Source of the DNA: Owenweeksia sp. TMED14
GTDB lineage: Bacteria > Bacteroidota > Bacteroidia > Flavobacteriales > Schleiferiaceae
Assembly (NCBI GenBank): GCA_002167805.1
Contig: NHBT01000013.1
Coordinates: 3,665-14,245 of the forward strand
Reading direction: 5' to 3'
Length of the DNA stretch: 10,581 nt
The notes beneath the pieces are model-generated. The model had not been told where the DNA came from and did no database searches. It was given only the letters and a program-made list of their open reading frames with translations. The position numbers and the translations under genes were made by a program. Shown piece after piece: positions 1-7,040 of the stretch; the stretch's first letter is position 1; every line of letters begins with the position of its first letter.

Positions 1-1049
1 AACCACCAAAAATTGAAATGTTATCATTGATAAAGTATAAATCAATGAAGATGATGAAGGGCCCTTTGTCTTTGCCAGCCGCTGAATTAATTGAAAGAGT
101 TTTAGGCAAAAATCAACAAGCTTTAGTATTTCAAAATCGACGAGGTTATTCGCCCTATCGAACATGTATGTCATGTGGATGGACTGAGCCATGCTCAGAA
201 TGTGATGTTGCCGTTACGTTTCACAAAGAAAGTAAATTGTTAAAGTGTCATTATTGCGGAAATTCAAGAAAGCCGTCCAAAAAATGTCCTTCATGTCAAG
301 GCTCTGCATGGAAATTAAGAGGTATTGGTACTGAAAGAATTGAAGAGAGCTTAGATGAAATTTTTCCTGATGCTAATATTTTAAGAATAGATTCAGATTC
401 TGCTCGAAAAAAGAAATCAATGTCGCATTTTATCGAATGGCTTGAGACAGGAAAAGTGGATATCCTTGTGGGGACTCAAATGATTGGGAAAGGAATAGAT
501 ATATCCGGATTATCGATTGCTATAATTCTTGACGCTGATAACGCTCTACAAATGCCTGACTTTAGATCTCATGAGCGTGCTTTTCAATTATTTTCTCAAG
601 TTGCAGGTAGAACTGGAAGGAGACAAAATCAAGGTCATGTTATTATTCAAACAGTAGCTCCGGAACATCCAGTTCTACTGGCTGTTCAAAAAGGAGCTTA
701 TGACATTATGGCTAAAAGCATTTTGGAGGACCGGAGACTCTATCATTATCCACCTTTTGTAAAAATGGTAAAAATTGAATTACGTCATTCAAAGGAAGTT
801 ATAGTCGAAGATGCAGCTAAATTTCTCGCAGAGAAGTTAGTTAGGAGTTTTGGAGGCGGAGTTCTGGGGCCTGAAAAACCCGCAGTATCTCGTATAAAAA
901 ATTTCCATCTTCAACATATATGGATGAAATTCCAAAATGGTAAATCGCTCCCTATGATGAAAGAAAAACTCAGAAAAATTAATAATTCAATCTATTTTAG
1001 TTCAGACTTTAGGTCTGTAAAAATTCATATTGACGTAGATCCCTATTAA
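1..1049 (+). CDS. priA: Primosomal protein N' (PriA helicase), C-terminal part, cut by the window edge
   Basis: PriA is a 3'-5' superfamily 2 DNA helicase that binds stalled or collapsed replication forks and reloads the replisome. The frame is open to the first base (codons for Pro-Pro-Lys-Ile-Glu precede the first ATG at 18), so that ATG is internal and the N-terminal DNA-binding and first helicase domains lie outside the window. Counting from that Met, eight zinc-binding cysteines sit at 50, 53, 59, 62, 77, 80, 90 and 93. They are followed by GTQMIGKG (152-159), the PriA block DADNALQMPDFRSHER (172-187), and motif VI QVAGRTGR (194-201). About 345 residues of a protein that is usually 730-830 residues long are visible. 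The gene ends only 5 bases before the end of the convergent small membrane protein gene, with no hairpin terminator between them. Family assignment is firm. Confidence 0.96.
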   Translation, partial: PPKIEMLSLIKYKSMKMMKGPLSLPAAELIERVLGKNQQALVFQNRRGYSPYRTCMSCGWTEPCSECDVAVTFHKESKLLKCHYCGNSRKPSKKCPSCQGSAWKLRGIGTERIEESLDEIFPDANILRIDSDSARKKKSMSHFIEWLETGKVDILVGTQMIGKGIDISGLSIAIILDADNALQMPDFRSHERAFQLFSQVAGRTGRRQNQGHVIIQTVAPEHPVLLAVQKGAYDIMAKSILEDRRLYHYPPFVKMVKIELRHSKEVIVEDAAKFLAEKLVRSFGGGVLGPEKPAVSRIKNFHLQHIWMKFQNGKSLPMMKEKLRKINNSIYFSSDFRSVKIHIDVDPY

Positions 1050-1054
1050 TTGGT

Positions 1055-1258
1055 TTAGTTTTCTTCAAGGCATTTTTCAGAATTAAATAATTTTGAAAAA
1101 CCAAATAAAGCGGCGCCATGAACAATGATGATGAGAAGCCAGTCAAGAATAATCCCTCTGGCAATAAGTTGAGCGCTCTGGCTCATAGGCACTATCCAAG
1201 AGATTAGACTACTACTCAAAAAACTCAAGCTATTCCATTTAAATATTTTTCTTTTCAT
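1055..1258 (-). CDS. Small membrane protein of unknown function (67 aa)
   Basis: I do not recognise this protein with confidence. I chose the ATG at 1258 because it lies 7 bases after the stop codon of the pseudouridine synthase gene. The open frame extends to a GTG at 1300, but that start would overlap the synthase coding sequence. The product is basic at the N-terminus (MKRKIFKW), has a moderately hydrophobic stretch around residues 10-24, and a strong membrane segment near residues 33-55 (ARGIILDWLLIIIVHGAALF). It ends in a short acidic tail. Its overall layout loosely recalls the small Bacteroidota family DUF6341: an amphipathic start, a Pro, an Ala/Trp-rich membrane helix and an acidic tail. 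That is an impression from memory, not an alignment. It is probably co-transcribed as the last gene after panB and the synthase. It could also be a non-coding remnant, since it is short and only 5 bases from convergent priA. Confidence 0.5.
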   Translation of the reverse strand: MKRKIFKWNSLSFLSSSLISWIVPMSQSAQLIARGIILDWLLIIIVHGAALFGFSKLFNSEKCLEEN

Positions 1259-1265
1259 GTTAGAA

Positions 1266-1988
1266 TTATTGATGAAAATTGTCTTTTTCGATTTTTTCAC
1301 TTAACTGAATCCATAGACTTTCATTTGGAGGCGGGGCTGTTAGAGTTATTGAATTAGATTTAACCGGATGTTTAAATGATATTTTTTGTGCATGGAGAGA
1401 AATGGAGCCATTTTTGTTTGATCTTTTTGCTCCGTATTTAAGGTCTCCTTTGATTGGATGCCCAATAGTACTGAGTTGACATCTAATTTGGTGATGCCTC
1501 CCAGTCTCTAGAATTATTTCGAGTAAACTGTATCTCTCTCCGGCTGAGATGACTTCATATTTGAGTATTGCTTCTTTTGCCTCTTTTTTCGTTGAAATGA
1601 AACTTTTTTTTTGTTTGGGATCCTTCCATAGGGAATTGACAAGGCGTGATACATTATTCTTAGGCTTACCCTCAACAATAGCCCAGTATGTCTTTTTTAT
1701 TGCTCTTTCTGCGAATAATTGACTGACTCTAGTCAAAGATTTTGAGGTTTTTGCTAAGATTACTATGCCAGAGCTTGGTCTATCCAATCGGTGGGGAAGT
1801 CCAATAAATGCCTTTCCTGGTTTATTAAAACGTTTTGCTACATCTTTTTCTGCCCAATCTTTTAGTGTCCAATCTCCTGATTGATCACCCTGAACAAGTA
1901 GTCCAGAGGGTTTATTTACAATTAGTAGATGATTATCCTCAAGTAAAATAGTAGGATGCTTTAAATCACTAGTAACTTTCTTTTTCAC
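1266..1988 (-). CDS. RluA-family RNA pseudouridine synthase
   Basis: The product isomerises uridine to pseudouridine in rRNA or tRNA in the cytoplasm; the target site cannot be read from the sequence. At 240 residues it is a minimal RluA-type enzyme without an N-terminal S4 RNA-binding domain. Visible motifs are NKPSGLLV (25-32), the catalytic HRLDR (66-70, nucleophile Asp69), [19 protein letters not shown] (89-107), TGRHHQIR (162-169) and [11 protein letters not shown] (176-186). All key residues are present. The start is GTG at 1988, inside the end of panB (20-base overlap), with AGGA on the minus strand at 2002-1999 ten bases upstream. That site is unusually recognisable for this window. 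No downstream in-frame start keeps the N-terminal [13 protein letters not shown] block better. The pairing with panB recurs in Bacteroidota as far as I know; no biochemical link between the two is evident. Confidence 0.93.
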   Translation of the reverse strand: MKKKVTSDLKHPTILLEDNHLLIVNKPSGLLVQGDQSGDWTLKDWAEKDVAKRFNKPGKAFIGLPHRLDRPSSGIVILAKTSKSLTRVSQLFAERAIKKTYWAIVEGKPKNNVSRLVNSLWKDPKQKKSFISTKKEAKEAILKYEVISAGERYSLLEIILETGRHHQIRCQLSTIGHPIKGDLKYGAKRSNKNGSISLHAQKISFKHPVKSNSITLTAPPPNESLWIQLSEKIEKDNFHQ

Positions 1989-2787
1989 TTGGAAATGATC
2001 CTGATTTTACGTCATTGATATAATCCATTATTGCATTTGGGATTAACTCCTCAAGATTTAAATAGCGTCTTAAGAACCTTGGATTAAACTCAGTGTTCAT
2101 TCCCAGCATGTCATGCAAAACTAGTACTTGACCACCCACATTGGGTCCAGCGCCAATTCCTATGGTTGGAATTTTTACTGAATCACTGACTTTTTTTGCC
2201 AAAGAAGCTGGTATTTTTTCTAGAACTATGGCAAAACAACCCGCTTTTTCAAGAGATTTTGCATCTTCAATTAGCTGATTAGCTTCTTCCTTTTCTTTGG
2301 CTCTGACTGCATATGTTCCAAATTTATATATACTCTGAGGAGTAAGTCCTAAGTGCCCCATTACAGGTATTCCAGAACTTACAATTCGTTTAATTGTTTC
2401 AACAATTTCAGAACCTCCTTCTAGTTTTACAGCATGGCCCCCAGATTCTTTCATTATTCTTATAGATGAGTATAAAGCTTCCTGCGGATTACCTTGATAA
2501 CTACCGAAAGGAAGATCAACTACGACAAGCGCTCTTTCTACTGCTCGAATAACACTAGATGCATGATATATCATATGTTCCAATGTAATTGGTAGTGTAG
2601 TCTCATGGCCAGCCATAACATTACTTGCAGAATCTCCAACAAGAATAACATCTATGCCAGATTTATCCACTAATCTCGCAAGACTAAAGTCATATGATGT
2701 TAGCATTGTTATAGATTCACCTTTCTGTTTCATCTCAAAAAGGCTATTGGTGGTGACTTTTTTATATGATTTCTTCTCTTTTGACAT
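1969..2787 (-). CDS. panB: 3-methyl-2-oxobutanoate hydroxymethyltransferase (ketopantoate synthase)
   Basis: PanB transfers a hydroxymethyl group from 5,10-methylene-tetrahydrofolate to 2-oxoisovalerate, giving ketopantoate. This is the first committed step of pantothenate and coenzyme A synthesis, in the cytoplasm. The 272-residue length is normal for the family. The magnesium and substrate ligands are visible as Asp52 (LVGDS), Asp91 (VVDLPFGSY) and Glu123 (KLEGG). The catalytic Glu190 lies in VLEKIP, and MGHLGLTPQ (143-151) and IGIGAGP (209-215) are typical family blocks. The short N-terminal extension ([12 protein letters not shown]) is commonly seen in Bacteroidota members. No panC or panD lies nearby. 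The ATG at 2787 is preceded by a 53-base spacer shared with the divergent lipoprotein gene, and a match to the Bacteroidota -7 element lies in it. The 3' end overlaps the pseudouridine synthase gene, suggesting translational coupling. Confidence 0.97.
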   Translation of the reverse strand: MSKEKKSYKKVTTNSLFEMKQKGESITMLTSYDFSLARLVDKSGIDVILVGDSASNVMAGHETTLPITLEHMIYHASSVIRAVERALVVVDLPFGSYQGNPQEALYSSIRIMKESGGHAVKLEGGSEIVETIKRIVSSGIPVMGHLGLTPQSIYKFGTYAVRAKEKEEANQLIEDAKSLEKAGCFAIVLEKIPASLAKKVSDSVKIPTIGIGAGPNVGGQVLVLHDMLGMNTEFNPRFLRRYLNLEELIPNAIMDYINDVKSGSFPSEKESY

Positions 2788-2803
2788 TTTATGGACTTTG
2801 AAT

Positions 2804-2811
2804 CAAAAGTA
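2804..2811 (-). promoter_or_regulatory. Candidate Bacteroidota -7 promoter element for panB
   Basis: On the minus strand this octamer reads TACTTTTG, an exact match to the Bacteroidota -7 consensus TAnnTTTG. It lies 16 bases before the panB ATG, so the leader would be only about 10-12 bases, plausible in a phylum that seldom relies on Shine-Dalgarno pairing. A good -33 TTTG at the expected 19-21 base spacing is missing: the nearest TTG is about 24 bases upstream. An octamer with two free positions occurs often by chance in AT-rich DNA, so this is a weak call. Confidence 0.3.
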
Positions 2812-2840
2812 CAACGGCAAGTCGTGGTATCTTTACAACA

Positions 2841-3887
2841 ATGAAATTAAGAGAAATTTTTATTTTTTGTTCGATCTTGTTTTTGGCCTCTTCATGCGAT
2901 AATACGCTTGTTGTTACATCGCCATATGAGAATATACCCATTATATATGGTACATTAAACCCAAACTCGGATACTCAATATGTTCGTATTGGAAAGGCTT
3001 ATTTAGGCCAAGATGGTCCAAATGGGGGTTTGAATAATCCGGATAGTCTATATTACTCTGATTTAATTGTTCAGCTACAGGCTTTTAAGGAAAATGGTGA
3101 TTTATTTTGGACTAAAGCCCTTAATCAAACGACTGATATTCCTAAAGATTCAGGATTATTTACAACTCAAGGTCATAGATTATACAGGATAGTTATTCCG
3201 GATTTCATCTCAAATGAAAAGCGATTGGATTGGTCTTACAAGATATTACTTAAAACAGATTTAAATTCTCCCTCTTTTGCTAGTGCTGAAACTCCGATGG
3301 TTAAAGAGTTTAGAATTAAACGACCAAACTTTCAAGGGACTCAACGATTTAGTTTCACCTCAAGCAAAGGTGCCGAGATTCAATTTTACCAGGCTGTAAA
3401 TGCCCGCATATATCAGGGTTATGTAGATTTTTTGTACATGGAGATGCCAGAGGGGAGTCAAATGGATTCCACACGACATTCAGTTAGGTATAACCTTCCT
3501 TACACTATTGGAAGTTCTCTAAATGGAGGTAGTTATTTAAGTAATTCTTTGAGTTACGAGGCCTTTTATACGTTTTTATCAGAAAAGATTCCTCAAGCCC
3601 CGGGCTATATTAGGTTTTTTCGAGGATTCAATGTTCATTTATCAGCTGGGTCTGATGATCTCGCAACATATATTTCAGTTTCTCAACCATCAAATACAAT
3701 CCTTCAGGATCCCCCATTTTATTCAAATGTTGAAAATGGTGCAGGCATTTTCGCAAGTAGAGTCAGTTTAGAGCGGCCTAATATTGGTTTAACCTCAGCT
3801 TCTCTGGATAGTTTAATTTTTGGCAAATTGACATGCCCACTTAGGTTTGCCAAGGCGAGTTTCCTTGATACACTGACATGTAACTGA
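2841..3887 (+). CDS. Predicted outer-membrane or surface lipoprotein of unknown function (DUF4249-like?)
   Basis: The 348-residue product begins with a lipoprotein signal peptide: basic MKLR, hydrophobic EIFIFCSILFL, then lipobox LASSC with the lipidated Cys19. The mature start CDN lacks a recognised inner-membrane retention pattern and suggests outer-membrane location. The rest is soluble and beta-rich in character, with no catalytic motif I can name. It opens with NIPIIYGTLNPNSDTQYVRI (about 31-50), which is reminiscent of DUF4249-type Bacteroidota lipoproteins. Near the end comes FYSNVENGAGIFASR (about 294-308), similar to the NI/NV-x-x-G-x-G-I-F ending in several Bacteroidota surface lipoprotein families. 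The DUF4249 label is my recollection and is not proven. The gene is divergent from panB across 53 bases and lies 86 bases upstream of dnaK, with no terminator seen between, so some read-through into dnaK is possible. No SusC/TonB receptor gene is adjacent. Confidence 0.85.
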   Translation: MKLREIFIFCSILFLASSCDNTLVVTSPYENIPIIYGTLNPNSDTQYVRIGKAYLGQDGPNGGLNNPDSLYYSDLIVQLQAFKENGDLFWTKALNQTTDIPKDSGLFTTQGHRLYRIVIPDFISNEKRLDWSYKILLKTDLNSPSFASAETPMVKEFRIKRPNFQGTQRFSFTSSKGAEIQFYQAVNARIYQGYVDFLYMEMPEGSQMDSTRHSVRYNLPYTIGSSLNGGSYLSNSLSYEAFYTFLSEKIPQAPGYIRFFRGFNVHLSAGSDDLATYISVSQPSNTILQDPPFYSNVENGAGIFASRVSLERPNIGLTSASLDSLIFGKLTCPLRFAKASFLDTLTCN

Positions 3888-3926
3888 CAATTTGTCTTAG
3901 CTGGAGGCTTGGTATAGAGATTGTCA

Positions 3927-3955
3927 TATAACGATTTGAATTAACCAGCGTTATA
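3927..3955. repeat. Inverted repeat upstream of dnaK, possible operator
   Basis: TATAACG (3927-3933) and CGTTATA (3949-3955) are perfect 7-base inverted arms separated by 15 bases. Their centres are 22 bases apart, about two helical turns. The right arm ends 18 bases before the dnaK ATG. The repeat does not resemble the CIRCE element of HrcA (TTAGCACTC-N9-GAGTGCTAA). It could be a binding site for a dimeric regulator of dnaK, an mRNA leader hairpin, or chance in AT-rich sequence. Confidence 0.35.
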
Positions 3956-3973
3956 AGCGAAAAAATAATCGAC

Positions 3974-5884
3974 ATGGGTAAAATTATAGGAATAGATTTG
4001 GGAACAACGAATTCGTGTGTTTCCGTAATGGAAGGAAACGAGGCAGTTGTAATTCCCAATTCAGAAGGTAAAAGAACAACTCCTTCAATAATAGGTTTCG
4101 TAGAAGACGGTGAGAGAAAAGTTGGAGATCCCGCAAAAAGGCAGGCAATAACTAATCCCACAAAGACAATATTTTCAATTAAACGATTCATGGGAGAGTC
4201 GTACTCGAAAATCTCGAAAGAGATTAAAAGAGTTCCTTATGAAATCTCCAAAGGAGACAACGACACTCCCAGGGTTAAGATTGATGATAGAATGTATACT
4301 CCTCAGGAACTTTCAGCAATGATTCTTCAGAAAATGAAAAAGACAGCTGAAGATTATCTTGGAACAGATGTTTCAGAGGCTGTGATTACGGTTCCAGCCT
4401 ATTTTAATGATTCTCAACGTCAGGCAACCAAGGAAGCGGGAGAAATTGCTGGACTCAAGGTTGAAAGAATTATCAATGAGCCAACAGCAGCAGCTTTGGC
4501 ATACGGAATAGATAAAATGAATAAAGACATGAAGTTAGTTGTCTTTGATTGTGGTGGGGGAACTCATGATGTATCTATTTTGGAACTAGGAGATGGTGTT
4601 TTTGAGGTTAAGTCAACGGATGGAGATACTCACCTTGGAGGGGATGATTTTGATGACAGGATTATTAATTGGTTGGCTGACGGTTTTAAGGAAGCTGAGG
4701 GCACAGACTTGAGAAAAGATCCAATGGCTCTTCAGAGATTGAAAGAAGCTGCAGAAAAAGCAAAAATCGAACTATCAAGCGCTAACACCACAGAAATTAA
4801 CCTTCCGTATATAACTGCTACTGATAGTGGTCCAAAGCATATAGTTAAAAGTTTAACTCGTGCGGAATTCCAGCGCCTGGCCTCAGATCTTATTGAAAGA
4901 ACAATTGCTCCATGTAAATCTGCTCTAAAAAATGCAGGTTTAAATGTTAGTGATATTGATGATGTAATATTAGTTGGGGGGTCAACCCGGATTCCTGCAA
5001 TTCAAGAGGCAGTTAATAAGTTTTTTGGAAAAGAGCCCAATAAAGGTGTGAATCCCGATGAAGTTGTTGCCATTGGTGCTGCTATTCAAGGAGGAGTCCT
5101 AGCGGGCGATGTGAAAGATGTTCTTCTCTTAGATGTAACACCTCTTTCTCTTGGTATCGAAACTATGGGCTCGGTTATGACGAAATTAATAGAGGCAAAT
5201 ACTACGATTCCTTCAAAGAAATCCGAAGTTTTTTCGACGGCAAGTGATAACCAGCCAAGTGTAGAAATACACATTCTTCAGGGAGAACGGCCAATGGCTA
5301 AGGATAATAAAACTATAGGTCGGTTTCATCTAGATGGTATTCCACCAGCGCCAAGAGGTACTCCTCAAGTTGAAGTGACTTTTGACATAGATGCCAATGG
5401 TATACTAAATGTAAGTGCAAAGGATAAAGCGACTGGGAAAGAACAGAAGATTCGTATTGAAGCTTCCTCAGGCCTAAGCTCCGAGGAAATTGAAAAAATG
5501 AAGCAAGAGGCTGAAGCTAACGCGGAATCAGATAAAGATGCCAAAGAACAAGTGGATAAGTTGAATGCTGCAGATCAGATGATTTTTCAAACTGAAAAGC
5601 AATTGACTGAATTTGGTGACAAACTTGGAGATAAAAAGCCGGCAATTGATGAGGCTTTAGAAAATTTGAAAAAAGCCCATGCCAGTAAAGAGTTAAGTGC
5701 TATTGATTCTGCTATGGAAACAATAAATGAAGCTTGGAAAAATGCATCTGAAGAGATGTATAAAGCTCAAGAAGGTGCTTCTCAAGGTGAGGCTGAAGGA
5801 GGGCAAAGTGGAAAGCCTTCGGAAGGTAGCTCAGATGACGACGTTACAGATGTAGAATTTGAAGAGGTCAAAGAAGAGGAATAA
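3974..5884 (+). CDS. dnaK: Molecular chaperone DnaK (Hsp70)
   Basis: DnaK is the cytoplasmic ATP-driven Hsp70 chaperone that works with DnaJ and GrpE on nascent, stress-unfolded and aggregated proteins. The 636-residue protein is complete. The nucleotide-binding domain covers about 1-380, with phosphate-1 loop [11 protein letters not shown] (6-16), connect-1 VPAYFND (139-145), phosphate-2 loop DCGGGTHD (192-199, with the autophosphorylation-type Thr197), and adenosine motif GGSTRIP (335-341). The linker VLLLD is at 383-387. The substrate-binding beta domain and helical lid follow, then a Gly/Ser/Glu-rich tail ending in [13 protein letters not shown], the usual DnaK terminus. Cys193 and His198 replace the Leu and Phe found in E. 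coli; His is normal in this phylum as I recall it, Cys looks less usual. There is no grpE or dnaJ alongside. An inverted repeat lies in the leader and a strong hairpin terminator follows 23 bases after the stop. Confidence 0.99.
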   Translation: MGKIIGIDLGTTNSCVSVMEGNEAVVIPNSEGKRTTPSIIGFVEDGERKVGDPAKRQAITNPTKTIFSIKRFMGESYSKISKEIKRVPYEISKGDNDTPRVKIDDRMYTPQELSAMILQKMKKTAEDYLGTDVSEAVITVPAYFNDSQRQATKEAGEIAGLKVERIINEPTAAALAYGIDKMNKDMKLVVFDCGGGTHDVSILELGDGVFEVKSTDGDTHLGGDDFDDRIINWLADGFKEAEGTDLRKDPMALQRLKEAAEKAKIELSSANTTEINLPYITATDSGPKHIVKSLTRAEFQRLASDLIERTIAPCKSALKNAGLNVSDIDDVILVGGSTRIPAIQEAVNKFFGKEPNKGVNPDEVVAIGAAIQGGVLAGDVKDVLLLDVTPLSLGIETMGSVMTKLIEANTTIPSKKSEVFSTASDNQPSVEIHILQGERPMAKDNKTIGRFHLDGIPPAPRGTPQVEVTFDIDANGILNVSAKDKATGKEQKIRIEASSGLSSEEIEKMKQEAEANAESDKDAKEQVDKLNAADQMIFQTEKQLTEFGDKLGDKKPAIDEALENLKKAHASKELSAIDSAMETINEAWKNASEEMYKAQEGASQGEAEGGQSGKPSEGSSDDDVTDVEFEEVKEEE

Positions 5885-5907
5885 AACTCTTAATATTGAT
5901 TCTCATG

Positions 5908-5942
5908 AAAAAAGATCTGCTCGAAAGGCAGATCTTTTTTTT
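5908..5942. terminator. Rho-independent terminator, symmetric, serving dnaK and the convergent operon
   Basis: The GATCTGC arm (5914-5920) pairs perfectly with GCAGATC (5928-5934) around a 7-base loop TCGAAAG. Six A (5908-5913) continue the stem against T (5935-5940), and the T run extends to 5942. Read on + it is a classic hairpin plus U-tract 23 bases after dnaK. Read on minus the same hairpin is followed by six U, only 4 bases past the end of the glycosyltransferase gene, so it should work in both directions. It is the clearest terminator in the window. Confidence 0.9.
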
Positions 5943-5946
5943 GAAT

Positions 5947-6666
5947 TTATCTTATTCTCAGCATCCCGTATTTAAGTATGCAGTAAATTGCATGTAGTCC
6001 ATCTTTCCAGTTTATTTTTTTACCCTCTTCGAAAGTTCTTCCGTAATAACTAATGCCCACTTCATAAATACGGATATTTTTTATTCTTGATATTTTTGCT
6101 GTTACTTCAGGTTCAAATCCAAAACGATTTTCCCTTAAAACAAGCGATTGAATGAGGTCTCTTCGAAATAATTTGTAGCAAGTTTCCATATCTGTTAGAT
6201 TCAGATTGGTAAACATATTAGATAAAAATGTTAAAAATTTATTTCCAATAGAATGCCAAAAAAATAAAATTCTGTGAGGTTTACCGCCGAGAAATCTTGA
6301 ACCGTAGACGACATCTGCATGACCATTGACAATAGGACGAAGCATATCGTTATACTCTTCTGGGTTATATTCTAAATCAGCATCTTGAATTATTATATAA
6401 TCTCCAGTTGCTTTGGAAATACCCGTGTGTAGAGCCGCTCCTTTCCCTCGATTAACTTTATGATAATCATAAGAAATAATCATCTCTACATTTTGCTTCA
6501 TATATGAAAGTATTAGCTCCTCAGTCTTGTCGTTGCTATTATCATTGATAACAACAATTTCCTTACCCCAATCTTGAGGTAATTCTACATTTTTAATTTT
6601 ATCTAAAATTTTCTGAATAGTAGACTCCTCGTTAAATGCCGGTATTACAATGCTGAGAACTTTCAT
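5947..6666 (-). CDS. Family 2 glycosyltransferase (dolichol/undecaprenyl-phosphate sugar transferase-like)
   Basis: A 239-residue GT-A fold enzyme of family GT2 that should move a sugar from a nucleotide-sugar donor, probably onto a polyprenyl phosphate at the cytoplasmic face of the inner membrane. Visible are the N-terminal strand [11 protein letters not shown] (4-14), VINDNSND (39-46), GKGAAL (74-79), the metal-binding DADLEY (95-100), YGSRF (121-125), [12 protein letters not shown] (158-169), RFGFEPE (181-187) and [17 protein letters not shown] (207-223). The last three are characteristic of the DPM1-like/GtrB-like subgroup. Unlike GtrB it has no C-terminal membrane helices. Donor and acceptor cannot be told from the sequence. 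It is the last gene before the shared terminator and lies 71 bases after the Kazal-like lipoprotein gene, with no promoter I can support. A role in cell-envelope or protein glycosylation is inference. Confidence 0.93.
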   Translation of the reverse strand: MKVLSIVIPAFNEESTIQKILDKIKNVELPQDWGKEIVVINDNSNDKTEELILSYMKQNVEMIISYDYHKVNRGKGAALHTGISKATGDYIIIQDADLEYNPEEYNDMLRPIVNGHADVVYGSRFLGGKPHRILFFWHSIGNKFLTFLSNMFTNLNLTDMETCYKLFRRDLIQSLVLRENRFGFEPEVTAKISRIKNIRIYEVGISYYGRTFEEGKKINWKDGLHAIYCILKYGMLRIR

Positions 6667-6690
6667 ATGTCTAAAATTAGACTATTTTGA

Positions 6691-6720
6691 TTGTCATATT
6701 TTGAATCTTTACTATGACAA
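6691..6720. repeat. Short inverted repeat between lipoprotein and glycosyltransferase genes
   Basis: TTGTCATA (6691-6698) and TATGACAA (6713-6720) are perfect 8-base inverted arms around a 14-base AT-rich loop, inside the 71-base spacer downstream of the Kazal-like gene and upstream of the glycosyltransferase ATG. No U-tract follows on the minus strand, so it is not a standard terminator. It may be a weak mRNA hairpin, an operator or chance. Confidence 0.35.
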
Positions 6721-6737
6721 AAGGCTAATACTTTCTA

Positions 6738-6947
6738 TTAAGGCACACAAGTGACAAAATCAGCTGTCGTATAACCGTCGCATAAAGCATAGCAGGTGTT
6801 ATCGTATTCTATTTGGATGCCTCTTCTTTCTACACATACCGGATCATACTCCTCCGTACAACAACAAGCTACTCTATCTCTGTTGGTTAATCTATCGCAG
6901 CTAGTGGTTATAATTAAAATAAATAGAGGTATTAAAAGATATTTCAT
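6738..6947 (-). CDS. Small Kazal-type protease-inhibitor-like lipoprotein (69 aa)
   Basis: The protein has a lipoprotein signal peptide (MKYLLIPLFILIITTSC, lipidated Cys17) and a compact cysteine-rich module. The module follows the Kazal serine protease inhibitor pattern: CCCTEEYDPVC (28-38), then YDNTCYALC (48-56), then Cys67 near the end. The Cys30-to-Cys38 spacing, the Tyr34-x-Pro36-Val-Cys signature and Tyr-x-Asn before the fourth cysteine match Kazal domains. The short Cys52-Cys56 and Cys56-Cys67 spacings match the non-classical bacterial or invertebrate type. By analogy with ovomucoid domain 3 (CTLEYRPLC), the P1 residue would be Glu32. There is one cysteine too many (28, 29 and 30 are consecutive), and the 38-52 loop is about three residues longer than usual. 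It would sit in the periplasm or on the outer membrane. It lies 93 bases after nhaC and 71 before the glycosyltransferase gene. Fold assignment is good; inhibitory activity is inferred. Confidence 0.82.
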   Translation of the reverse strand: MKYLLIPLFILIITTSCDRLTNRDRVACCCTEEYDPVCVERRGIQIEYDNTCYALCDGYTTADFVTCVP

Positions 6948-7040
6948 GATCTTGGAGTTATAATAATATTGCTAATTTATATTTTTTCAAGTAAGGATAA
7001 AAACAATGATCTGCGCATTAAAAATTTGTGTAGAGTTTAT

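Noticed and set aside
1259..1300. Upstream GTG start for the 67-residue membrane protein
   Set aside because: It would put 14 extra polar residues inside the pseudouridine synthase coding sequence; the ATG at 1258 is 7 bases after the synthase stop and directly begins the membrane-protein-like part.
3919..3929. Direct repeat GATTGTCATAT, shared with 6689-6699
   Set aside because: An 11-base match is expected several times by chance among all pairs in a 10 kb AT-rich window; both copies are intergenic but no further similarity extends around them.
3888..3973. CIRCE/HrcA operator or standard promoter before dnaK
   Set aside because: No TTAGCACTC/GAGTGCTAA arms are present, and no TAnnTTTG element with a -33 TTTG at the right distance was found on the + strand.
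3841..4191. 116-residue minus-strand frame over the start of dnaK
   Set aside because: It lies opposite the conserved N-terminal dnaK coding sequence and resembles no family; a shadow frame.
6948..7040. Terminator or RNA gene in the nhaC to Kazal-like spacer
   Set aside because: The 93 bases are AT-rich but show no stable GC-containing hairpin and no tRNA or riboswitch-like structure.
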